A stretch of DNA of 64,000 nucleotides from Nocardia cyriacigeorgica. Its GTDB lineage: Bacteria; Actinomycetota; Actinomycetes; Mycobacteriales; Mycobacteriaceae. Both the position numbers and the translations under genes were made by a program. Below, one piece after another: positions 57,306 to 64,000 of this stretch. The notes under the pieces were generated by a model. It was not told the DNA's origin. It saw nothing but the letters and a program-made list of their open reading frames with translations, and did not search any database. Numbering within the stretch: position 1 is the stretch's first letter; each line of letters begins with the position of its first letter. The stretch spans positions 186,001 to 250,000 of the forward strand of contig NZ_JAAGUY010000001.1 in NCBI RefSeq assembly GCF_010868145.1. Direction: 5' to 3'.

Positions 57306-57595
57306 GTGATGTCACGTTACTTCAGTCGCTGCCCGGTGGTGTGGGGCTGTGGCCAGGGGCCGGCGAGCTCGGTGGCGGACTCGTGCCGGGTGGTGGTCAT
57401 GGGCGACATACCAGCTGCTGCGCTCCGAGGTGCTGGGCGGTACAGAGCCAAACCGTCGCATGCGCGGCGAGGGTAACGGCTCTCACGTCCGCCGGGTGTC
57501 CGGACGGCGGGGTACGGCAGGTAAAATCGGTGGTTCGTGTGCGCATCGCATCGCACAATCGAGCAGCATCCCCACCACGCACCTAGGAGACATCT

Positions 57596-59227
57596 GTGAT
57601 CACCGCGACCGACCTGGAGGTCCGGGCCGGAGTCCGCACACTGCTGTCGGCCCCAGGGCCGGCCCTACGCGTGCAGGCGGGCGACCGGATCGGGCTGGTC
57701 GGGCGCAACGGTGCGGGCAAGACCACCACACTGCGCATTCTCGCAGGCGAGGGTGAACCCTATGCGGGGAAGATCCTGCGCTCGACCGATGTCGGCTATC
57801 TGCCCCAGGACCCGCGCGAGGGCAACCTCGACGTCCTCGCTCGCGACCGCGTCCTGTCGGCGCGGGGCCTGGACACGCTGATCCGCGATATGGAGAAGCA
57901 GCAGGCGCTGATGGCCGAGGTGGCCGACGAGACCGAACGTGACCGCGCGGTCCGCAAGTACGGGCGGCTCGAGGAGCGTTTCTCGGCGCTGGGCGGATAC
58001 GTCGCCGAGAGCGAGGCGGCGCGCATCTGCAACAGTCTCGGCCTCCCCGACCGCGTGCTCGGCCAAGCGCTGCGCACCCTGTCCGGTGGTCAGCGTCGCC
58101 GCATCGAGCTGGCACGCATCCTCTTCGCCGCCTCCGACGGCAGCGGCGGTCGCTCCGACACCATCCTGTTGCTCGATGAGCCGACCAACCACCTCGACGC
58201 CGACTCCATCACCTGGCTGCGTGGGTTCCTGCAGAACCACGAGGGCGGGTTGATCGTGATCAGCCACGACGTCGAACTGCTCGCCGACGTGGTGAACAAG
58301 GTGTGGTTCCTGGACGCCGTGCGCGGTGAAGCCGACGTCTACAACATGGGCTGGCAGAAATACCTCGACGCCCGCGCCACCGACGAACAGCGCCGCCGTC
58401 GCGAACGAGCCAACGCCGAGAAGAAGGCCTCGGCGTTGCGCGCTCAGGCCGCCAAACTCGGTGCGAAGGCGACCAAAGCCGTTGCCGCGCAGAACATGGT
58501 CAAACGCGCCGAGCGGCTCATGTCCGAGCTCGACGATGTGCGCGTGGCCGACAAGGTGGCGCGGATCAAGTTCCCCGAACCCGCGGCCTGCGGCAAGACG
58601 CCGCTGATGGCGGAGAACCTGACCAAGGTCTACGGCTCGCTGGAGATCTTCACCGGCGTCGATCTGGCCATCGACCGGGGCAGTCGAGTCGTGGTGCTCG
58701 GCCTCAACGGTGCAGGCAAGACCACTCTGCTGCGATTGCTCGGCGGGGTGGAGAAGCCCACCGCGGGCGGACTGGTCGCCGGGCACGGGCTGAAGGTGGG
58801 CTACTTTGCTCAGGAGCACGACACCCTCGACGACAACGCCACGGTGTGGGAGAACATCCGCCACGCCGCCCCGGATGCGGGCGAACAGGAGCTGCGCGGC
58901 CTGCTCGGCGCGTTCATGTTCACCGGCCCGCAGCTGGACCAGCCTGCGGGCACCCTGTCAGGTGGTGAGAAGACCCGCTTGGCGCTGGCCGGTCTGGTCT
59001 CCTCGGCTGCGAATGTGCTGCTGCTCGACGAACCGACCAACAACCTGGACCCGGTCTCGCGCGAACAGGTGCTCGACGCGCTGCGCACCTACGCGGGCGC
59101 GGTCGTGCTGGTCACCCACGACCCTGGCGCGGCCGAAGCGCTCTCGCCCGAGCGGGTGATCCTGCTGCCGGACGGCACCGAGGACCACTGGTCGGCCGAG
59201 TATCTGGAACTGATTCAGCTCGCGTGA
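57596..59227 (+). CDS. ABC-F family ATPase
   Basis: 543-residue ABC-F protein with two nucleotide-binding domains and no membrane segments: Walker A GRNGAGKTT and GLNGAGKTT, signatures LSGGQRRR and LSGGEKTR, Walker B LLLDEPTNHLD and LLLDEPTNNLD. The linker between domains (about residues 240-310) is a basic coiled coil (QRRRRERANAEKKASALRAQAAKL). ABC-F proteins act on the ribosome; some give antibiotic protection. Length is close to M. tuberculosis Rv1473. GTG 57596 follows AGGAGA. Confidence 0.93.
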   Translation: MITATDLEVRAGVRTLLSAPGPALRVQAGDRIGLVGRNGAGKTTTLRILAGEGEPYAGKILRSTDVGYLPQDPREGNLDVLARDRVLSARGLDTLIRDMEKQQALMAEVADETERDRAVRKYGRLEERFSALGGYVAESEAARICNSLGLPDRVLGQALRTLSGGQRRRIELARILFAASDGSGGRSDTILLLDEPTNHLDADSITWLRGFLQNHEGGLIVISHDVELLADVVNKVWFLDAVRGEADVYNMGWQKYLDARATDEQRRRRERANAEKKASALRAQAAKLGAKATKAVAAQNMVKRAERLMSELDDVRVADKVARIKFPEPAACGKTPLMAENLTKVYGSLEIFTGVDLAIDRGSRVVVLGLNGAGKTTLLRLLGGVEKPTAGGLVAGHGLKVGYFAQEHDTLDDNATVWENIRHAAPDAGEQELRGLLGAFMFTGPQLDQPAGTLSGGEKTRLALAGLVSSAANVLLLDEPTNNLDPVSREQVLDALRTYAGAVVLVTHDPGAAEALSPERVILLPDGTEDHWSAEYLELIQLA

Positions 59228-59308
59228 TTTTCATCACCCGAATCCGTTGATCACGGACCGTGGAGTGCTTAGCCTGGAATGACGCTGCTCGGCGACTCGG
59301 AGGAAGCC

Positions 59309-59554
59309 ATGAGCGACAGGCCGGCACACAGAGCCACATCGGGAAAGACCACGTTGGGTAAGGGCACACGCGTCACGGGAAAGTCGCGCGACCGCCTGCA
59401 ATCGCAGTTGAAGAAGCAGTATGAGGCGGGGGCGAGCATTCGTTCGCTGGCGCGGTCCACCGGCCGCTCCTACGGCTTCATCCACAACGTGCTGGTGGAG
59501 TCGCACGTGCAGCTCCGCAGCCGTGGTGGGGCGAATCGGCGTAAAGCCCGGTAG
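59309..59554 (+). CDS. Small helix-turn-helix protein
   Basis: 81-residue basic protein. Residues about 28-70 form a HTH of the kind found in many actinomycetes (QLKKQYEAGASIRSLARSTG, then RSYGFIHNVLVES), preceded by a flexible basic arm. ATG 59309 follows GGAGG with 5-nt spacing. It is probably a DNA-binding regulator. It lies 81 bp after the ABC-F gene in the same direction and could be co-transcribed. Confidence 0.85.
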   Translation: MSDRPAHRATSGKTTLGKGTRVTGKSRDRLQSQLKKQYEAGASIRSLARSTGRSYGFIHNVLVESHVQLRSRGGANRRKAR

Positions 59555-59567
59555 CGAAGGTCCCGCT

Positions 59568-59595
59568 GCGATATCGGCATCGGCTCCGGTATCGC
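59568..59595. terminator. Hairpin between convergent HTH and ATP-grasp genes
   Basis: GCGATATCGG pairs with CCGGTATCGC (10 bp, one T-G wobble) around an 8-nt loop. It lies between the two convergent stop codons, so it may end both transcripts. Confidence 0.55.
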
Positions 59596-59629
59596 GGCGT
59601 TTCCGCATGCGCGAGGTCGGCGGCAGCCC

Positions 59630-60592
59630 TCAGCTGCCGGTGACCGATCCATCGCCGTGCACCAGCAGGTTCGCGAGACTGGTGAAGATCGGCAGTCCGG
59701 TCTTGATCTCCAGATACGCGAACTGACCCTGCGGGTTGACCTCGAGGAAGTAGTACTCGCCGTCCACGCCCAGGCGCAGATCGAGCACACCGAAACTCAG
59801 GCCGAGCGCACCCATGAGCATTGCCAAGGATTTGCTGACCGATGCGGGCAGCTGGGCGGGTGCGAACTCGACCGAGGTGTCCAGTCGCGAATCGACCCGC
59901 CCCGCCCCCGCCTGCGAATCGATGCGCACCGTCCAGGCGACGCCGTCGACCCACACCACCCGCAGATCGCATTGCGCGACGATGTAGTCCTGGAAGATGG
60001 TCGGTGCAGACCGGATTCCCGCGAGTCGGGTCAGGTCGGATTCACCGACGATCCTGGTCTCGGCGAATTCGGCGCGGCTGGTGCCGGTGCGCTTGTAAAC
60101 GACTGCGGCGGGCCGTGATTCGACGAAGCTTCGGGCTTCGTCCGGATCGTTGGTGATCAGGGTCTCCGGTATCGCGAACCCGGCCCGGTGAGCGGTCTCG
60201 AGCTGCACGATCTTGCGGTTGGCGGTGCGATCGTTGCCGGGGTCGTTGACCCACAGCGCAGGGATCGACCACAGCAAGCCTTGGATGAACCCATCGCATT
60301 CGGCCTGGCGGAAGGCGTCGTCGGTGGCGCGCACCCCCGCGGGTACCTGGCTCGGATGCGGCCGACGCCACCACACCGAGCGCACCTCGTCGAGGCCGAT
60401 GAGATGCGACATCGACCGCGAGGTGCCGAGCCGGTCGAGCCGGAAACTACCGGACTCGCGGGGAAAGTCGCGCACATCCAGCTGAATCGGGTTGACGCCG
60501 TGGTGTTCTCGCAGCGTCACCGCCATGGCGGTCGCGTGCAGATCGTCGGATTCGGACACGATCAGTACCGAGCCCGTCCGGGGTGCGGCCAC
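59630..60592 (-). CDS. ATP-grasp peptide maturase (graspetide/microviridin type)
   Basis: 320-residue ATP-grasp ligase of the MvdC/MvdD-like group, which form side-chain ester or amide bonds in ribosomal peptides. The N-terminal Rossmann-like part opens VLIVSESDDLHATAMAV. The WWRRPHPSQ segment, as in MvdC/D enzymes (WxRRP), precedes the central domain. Nucleotide-binding residues appear in AVVYKRTGT and FQDYIVAQCDLRVVWVDG. The metal/ATP end is LDLRLGVDGEYYFLEVNPQG, then QFAYLEIKTGLPI. Length fits the family (about 325 residues). GTG 60592 is 11 nt after the upstream stop and gives a standard start; longer in-frame starts run into the precursor gene. It forms one operon with the candidate precursor. 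Confidence 0.88.
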   Translation of the reverse strand: MAAPRTGSVLIVSESDDLHATAMAVTLREHHGVNPIQLDVRDFPRESGSFRLDRLGTSRSMSHLIGLDEVRSVWWRRPHPSQVPAGVRATDDAFRQAECDGFIQGLLWSIPALWVNDPGNDRTANRKIVQLETAHRAGFAIPETLITNDPDEARSFVESRPAAVVYKRTGTSRAEFAETRIVGESDLTRLAGIRSAPTIFQDYIVAQCDLRVVWVDGVAWTVRIDSQAGAGRVDSRLDTSVEFAPAQLPASVSKSLAMLMGALGLSFGVLDLRLGVDGEYYFLEVNPQGQFAYLEIKTGLPIFTSLANLLVHGDGSVTGS

Positions 60593-60603
60593 CTGCCCGC
60601 CGC

Positions 60604-61053
60604 TCAGTCGAGGCTGTCGCAGTTGATGCCGTCGTCGCTGCCCGCATGCGATTTCGTCTGGCAATAGGTGAAAGTGGCGCCGGTGCCGGGGGCGTCGAGC
60701 AGCTGGAGCTCGTCGGCCCAGGATTCGGTGAGCTCGCGTAGTAGATCGTCACCGAAGGCCGGTGAGGGTGGTGCGGCCAGTGTCATGGGCCGGTCGACCA
60801 CGTCGATGCGCAGCCTGCGAGTGAAGTCGGCGGTGGCGCCGGGACGGATGTCGACCAACACCGGACGACCGGGTGCGGCCGCCGAAGCATCGGATTCGAG
60901 TACCCGCAGCACATCGGTGCGCCGGAAGGTCCACGTTCCCTCGGCGACCCGGACGGTGATATCGCGTTCCGACTGGGCGACGAGCATGCCCTGCAGTGCG
61001 GGAACACGATCACCGGTCGCCGCGGCGCCGGGGAAGTGGATGGCATCGGTCAT
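60604..61053 (-). CDS. Candidate graspetide precursor (unusually long leader)
   Basis: 149-residue protein directly upstream of the ATP-grasp maturase. ATG 61053 has GGAG 8 nt upstream. Residues 1 to about 125 look like a folded leader or carrier domain (MTDAIHFPGAA, VAEGTWTFRRTDVLRVLE, LVDIRPGATADFTRRLRI). The last 17 residues, TKSHAGSDDGINCDSLD, hold one Thr, three Ser and one Lys as possible donors and four Asp as acceptors, the composition expected of an omega-ester or amide core. A Cys lies in the core and another just before it (TYCQ). Most graspetide precursors are shorter. The pairing and C-terminal residues support the call; no known core family is claimed. Confidence 0.62.
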   Translation of the reverse strand: MTDAIHFPGAAATGDRVPALQGMLVAQSERDITVRVAEGTWTFRRTDVLRVLESDASAAAPGRPVLVDIRPGATADFTRRLRIDVVDRPMTLAAPPSPAFGDDLLRELTESWADELQLLDAPGTGATFTYCQTKSHAGSDDGINCDSLD

Positions 61054-61403
61054 GATGGAACTCCGATCTGCTCACAATTTGCCAGGACCCCCGAGCGTGC
61101 TCCGAATCATATCGCGCGCGGGGTTGTCCACGGCCCGGATCGGGAGATTTACCGCGCCTCCGGCAAACCAGAATTATGTGCGGGAACCGCTTGCGCCGAA
61201 AGATTTTCGGTGCCGGGGCGGATACGGGCGCGCAACCGTACGGCTATCGCAGGTGGGTGGTGTCCCGCCGAGAGGTATTGCCCGAGATTGGCGTGGGGCC
61301 GCGAGGCGAGGGCGATCAGGCCCGTGAGAGTTTCAGAAAGAGCCGGCAATCCGTGACGCGCCCGGGCGCGCGATGACCAACACGCGCGTCGGCCGGCGCA
61401 GTG
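61054..61403. other. 350-bp region upstream of the graspetide precursor
   Basis: No supported gene. It should contain the promoter of the precursor-maturase operon, and on the other side the end of a convergent thioesterase gene. It has several AT-richer patches (for example around 61100-61112 and 61165-61175), but no unambiguous -35/-10 pair. Confidence 0.45.
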
Positions 61404-61820
61404 TCAGATCCCGAGTAGATCGGCGCGATCGGCGAGCGCGCGGAACCGGTCACGCGGATCGGCCACGAGCTTGCGTGCGGTGAGGTCGAGCAGACCGCCG
61501 GTGACCCGGAACTCGGCGGAGACAGTGCCGTCGAGCTTGCGGATCTGCTGGCGCATGGTGAAGACCTTGCCGTCCTGCCACTCGAACTCGCAGGTGATAT
61601 CGACTTCGTCGCCGCCGCGCAGTTCGCGCAGATACTTGATGTTCTGTTCCAGCACGACCGGGCCAACGCCGCTGGCGATCAACTTGTCCTGGGCGACCCC
61701 TGCTGCGCGCAGCAGCTCCCACCGAGCATGTTCCGCATACTGCAGGTACACCGCCTGATTCAGGTGGCCCTGGGTGTCGAGCTCGTATCCGCGGACGACG
61801 ACGGGGACGGAGAAGGTCAT
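61404..61820 (-). CDS. 4HBT-type hotdog thioesterase
   Basis: 138-residue acyl-CoA thioesterase: VVVRGYELDTQGHLNQAVYL, continuing LQYAEHARWELLRAAGV, has the Asp and following strand of the 4-hydroxybenzoyl-CoA thioesterase family. The second half has strands DEVDITCEFEWQDGKVFTMRQQI and AEFRVTGGLLDL. ATG 61820 is the likely start; the ribosome site is weak. Substrate unknown. The cupin gene that follows on the same strand ends about 70 bp upstream of it. Confidence 0.85.
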   Translation of the reverse strand: MTFSVPVVVRGYELDTQGHLNQAVYLQYAEHARWELLRAAGVAQDKLIASGVGPVVLEQNIKYLRELRGGDEVDITCEFEWQDGKVFTMRQQIRKLDGTVSAEFRVTGGLLDLTARKLVADPRDRFRALADRADLLGI

Positions 61821-61890
61821 GCCTTGGCGAACCCCGTCGCGGCTCCAGATGTTCCCGCCGGCCGGTGATACGTGTGTCACAGCCGGTGTG

Positions 61891-62388
61891 TCAGTCGCGA
61901 CCCGCGGTCCGTTCGCGCCACCAGTGCGGTGCGTCGACGAAATGGTTGTCGAACTCGTCCTGGGAGGCGCCGAGGTCGGCAAGGGTGGCCTCGCCCTTCG
62001 CGATCCGGTCCAGCAGGCGGAAGTATTCGAACCGTTCCACGCCCGGCATGAGGGCGATCAGGATGCGGGTCCCGGTGTCGGGGGTCGCGCCGAAGGCGTG
62101 CGGCATGAGCCGGGGGACCAGGATTGATCCGCCCGCGCCTACGGTGACGATCTCGTCGCCCGCCAGCAGTTGCAGTTCGCCGTCGGCGACGTAGAACAGC
62201 TCGTCGGAGCGGGTGTGGTAGTGCGGAGCCGCCCCGTCGGCGCCCCGGCTCATGGTGACCTCGACCGTGCTGACGGACCCGCCCGCCTCATCGGAGTCGA
62301 TGAGCAGCCGCACCTGTGTGGCGTCGGTGCCGACTCGCTCGGCGTCCTGGGGCCGGCGGATGGCGGCTGTGCGGTCGGTGGTCGGCAT
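61891..62388 (-). CDS. Cupin-domain protein
   Basis: 165-residue single cupin. Metal-binding residues appear in HYHTRSDELFYVADGELQLLAG (two His and a Glu) and LVPRLMPHAFGA (third His). ATG 62388 with GGAG 6 nt upstream gives MPTTDRTAA. Likely a small dioxygenase-like or ligand-binding protein. It is divergent from a marR gene with shared half-sites, so it is a likely target of that regulator. Confidence 0.85.
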   Translation of the reverse strand: MPTTDRTAAIRRPQDAERVGTDATQVRLLIDSDEAGGSVSTVEVTMSRGADGAAPHYHTRSDELFYVADGELQLLAGDEIVTVGAGGSILVPRLMPHAFGATPDTGTRILIALMPGVERFEYFRLLDRIAKGEATLADLGASQDEFDNHFVDAPHWWRERTAGRD

Positions 62389-62401
62389 GGCGGCTCCAGT
62401 C

Positions 62402-62445
62402 ATTCGTTAGTCGATAATTCGCTACCGAACTATATCCTAGCGAAT
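62402..62445. promoter_or_regulatory. MarR operator half-sites
   Basis: ATTCGTTA (62402-62409) and ATTCGCTA (62417-62424) are direct half-sites; TAGCGAAT (62438-62445) is the exact inverse of the second, 13 nt away. This lies in the 69-bp gap between the cupin and marR genes. Confidence 0.6.
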
Positions 62446-62457
62446 AGAATGCTGTCC

Positions 62458-62967
62458 ATGACCGATTCGACAACCGACGCGGTGGACGCGATCGCCGCCC
62501 AATGGCGCCGCGAACGGCCCGACCTCGATCTGGAGGCGATGGCGGTACTCGGACGCCTGGCACGGCTGGAGGCCGTGGCCCGGCGGGAAGTCGAAGCGGT
62601 ATTCACCGCGCACGGACTGCAACGCGGTGAATTCGATGTGCTCGCGGCATTGCGGCGGGCCGGGGACCCGTTCGAATTGAACCCATCCGTACTCGCCGAC
62701 ACACTCATGCTGTCGCGGGCGGGGATGACCGGACGGCTCGACCGGCTGGAATCGGCCGGGCTGGTACGCCGCATCGCCGACGCCGCCGACCGCCGGGCCA
62801 TCCGGGTAGCGCTCACCGAGGCCGGCCGCACACTGATCGATACCGTTGTCACTGCCCACACCGCGAACGAAACCCGGCTGCTGGCGGTGCTTTCCGCCGC
62901 CGACCGGCGCGAACTGGACCGCATCGTCCGCATATTGCTCACCGGATTGGAATCCGATACCCCCTGA
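62458..62967 (+). CDS. MarR-family transcriptional regulator
   Basis: 169-residue winged-helix regulator: RGEFDVLAALRRAG, LADTLMLSRAGMTGRLDRLESAGLVRR and AADRRAIRVALTEAGR are the recognition helix and wing. ATG 62458 (MTDSTTDAVDAIA) is favoured; ATG 62449 adds three residues. Divergent from the cupin gene, with half-sites in the short gap. Confidence 0.9.
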   Translation: MTDSTTDAVDAIAAQWRRERPDLDLEAMAVLGRLARLEAVARREVEAVFTAHGLQRGEFDVLAALRRAGDPFELNPSVLADTLMLSRAGMTGRLDRLESAGLVRRIADAADRRAIRVALTEAGRTLIDTVVTAHTANETRLLAVLSAADRRELDRIVRILLTGLESDTP

Positions 62968-63086
62968 TCCTGGGCTCGTTGCGGGCACAATGGGAGTAGC
63001 TCGCTGTTCGGGCCCCGGTCTCGGCCCGGTCATACCGTAGGGTGCCCGCGTCGATTCATCGGCGGGGCCGGTGAGGAGGGATTTCG

Positions 63087-63878
63087 ATGATCGACATCAT
63101 CACACTCCGCGGCACCGGGGAGCCGCGCGATCCCGGCGGCGCTCCAACGGGCATGCTGCGCGACGTCACGAAACTGCTGGATCCGCAGCGGTTCCGGAGT
63201 TTCGAACCGGACTGGCCCGCCTCGGTGGGCCCGTCGCCGGACGTCTGGGGCCCCTCGCTGGAGACATCGATCCGTCTCGGCACCGCAGCCGGTGTCGCGG
63301 CGATTCAGCAGTCACCGAATGTGTGTGGGCTGCTGAGCTATTCGCTGGGGTCGATCTGTGCGAGCCGGATTTTGGAGGGGGTGCGGGCCGGAACATATAC
63401 CAATACCGATGGCAGCCCGCTCGAGATCGCGTTCGCGGTGAACTTCGCCAATCCACTTCGCCGCGCGGGGGAGTCGGTGGGTCATTTGTGCCCACCCGAT
63501 ACTTTTGGCCTGCACGGACAGCGCGGCGAGTGGCCCGACCTCGAGGTGCGTGAATATGCCAACCCGGGTGACATCATCACCTCGGTGCGCGCGGATTCAC
63601 CGCTACGCATCATCGATGTCGGGATCTCGCCGTTCTCGTTCGTCGAGGGCGCGCGGATCGGGAATGTGGCACCGCTGATCTTCGCCGAACTCTTGCGCTT
63701 CCTGTTGGCCGACCCACTCGGTAATGCGGCCCGCTACGCCGAGGCGGTGCACGGCGTCATCGGCTATCTCACGCCATGGCCCGACGGTCAGCACGTGCGC
63801 TATTCGGGCCATGACATGCCAGGCACCGGTGTCCTCTGGACGACCCACGCCGCGAACTATCTCAACGCGACATTCTGA
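63087..63878 (+). CDS. Lysin B-like / PE-PPE-type alpha/beta-hydrolase
   Basis: 263-residue hydrolase. The pattern resembles mycobacteriophage Lysin B (mycolyl-arabinogalactan esterase) and PE-PPE serine hydrolases: ITLRGTGEP at the start, nucleophile Ser86 in LLSYSLGS, FANPLRRAGESVG, PPDTFG, then YANPGDIIT with Asp162, and His236 in GQHVRYS. These three sit close to the triad positions known for D29 Lysin B (Ser82, Asp166, His240). Start ATG 63087 follows GAGGAGGG. It has no signal peptide. A phage or cell-wall esterase role is inferred only. Confidence 0.75.
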   Translation: MIDIITLRGTGEPRDPGGAPTGMLRDVTKLLDPQRFRSFEPDWPASVGPSPDVWGPSLETSIRLGTAAGVAAIQQSPNVCGLLSYSLGSICASRILEGVRAGTYTNTDGSPLEIAFAVNFANPLRRAGESVGHLCPPDTFGLHGQRGEWPDLEVREYANPGDIITSVRADSPLRIIDVGISPFSFVEGARIGNVAPLIFAELLRFLLADPLGNAARYAEAVHGVIGYLTPWPDGQHVRYSGHDMPGTGVLWTTHAANYLNATF

Positions 63879-63881
63879 AGA

Positions 63882-64000
63882 TCACTCCCTGCGGCGCACC
63901 GAGGCCTCGACGAGATCCAGTACCGCCGAAAGATTCTCGTTCGTATGACCCGAGGCGATTCGCGCGATGAGGCCGTCGAGCACCAGGTCCAGATAGCCGA
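63882..64000 (-). CDS. TetR-family regulator, C-terminal end (rest outside the window)
   Basis: The last 38 or so codons on the minus strand read GYLDLVLDGLIARIASG, then NENLSAVLDLVEASVRRRE and stop (63882). This is the typical last helix pair of TetR-type regulators. The gene continues past base 64000. Confidence 0.55.
   Translation of the reverse strand, partial: GYLDLVLDGLIARIASGHTNENLSAVLDLVEASVRRRE

Overview
The window is about 64 kb of high-GC DNA with an actinomycete gene style: GTG/TTG starts, GGAGG-type ribosome sites, coupled ATGA/GTGA overlaps. It most likely comes from a mycolic-acid-containing genus, probably Nocardia. The pointers are a block resembling Mycobacterium tuberculosis Rv1841c-Rv1847 (two CNNM/CBS membrane proteins, guaB1, M56 peptidase, BlaI, hotdog thioesterase), IdeR/DmdR-type iron boxes, an MMPL transporter, an F420/PPOX-type oxidoreductase and a Lysin B-like esterase. 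The genus is an inference.

Layout. (1) 1-22478: the end of a modular type I polyketide synthase cluster. Two bimodular proteins carry four modules, each KS-AT-DH-KR-ACP with malonyl-type AT motifs, and a small hotdog thioesterase follows. The predicted product segment is a polyene chain. Neither protein has a thioesterase domain, and the second still has a C-terminal docking tail, so another PKS partner should lie upstream of the window. A strong hairpin terminator closes the operon. (2) 22600-30750: small accessory genes (membrane protein, AraC regulator, VOC and SRPBCC proteins, NTF2-like protein, DUF89/ARMT1-type protein, a saccharopine dehydrogenase-like oxidoreductase divergent from a TetR-SDR-SDR group with two visible operators). 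(3) 30970-38500: an isolated hypX (CO-forming hydrogenase maturation enzyme), an MHYT sensor, a secreted LVIVD-repeat/DUF305 pair, and two conserved proteins of unknown role. (4) 38590-39830: a decayed CMD-like gene, then a rhodanese divergent from a MarR regulator across a double palindrome. (5) 39851-47683: the conserved block of CNNM proteins, GuaB1, PPOX protein, DEAD-box helicase, M56 peptidase and BlaI with its operator. (6) 47762-53334: an iron-siderophore ABC importer with an iron box, plus regulators. (7) 53385-54024: an iron-box promoter, a short hairpin transcript resembling the IdeR-controlled sRNA MrsI, and the Rv1847-like thioesterase. (8) 54282-64000: MMPL transporter, SDR, ABC-F protein, HTH protein, a candidate graspetide (omega-ester peptide) precursor-maturase pair, a hotdog thioesterase, a cupin divergent from a MarR regulator, a Lysin B-like hydrolase and the end of a TetR gene.

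The most interesting items are the candidate graspetide pair (59630-61053), the probable MrsI-like iron sRNA in its conserved location (53385-53515), the mosaic history of the PKS modules including a 198-bp near-identical tract, the orphan hypX, and several clean operators. All calls come from reading the sequence; no database search was possible.
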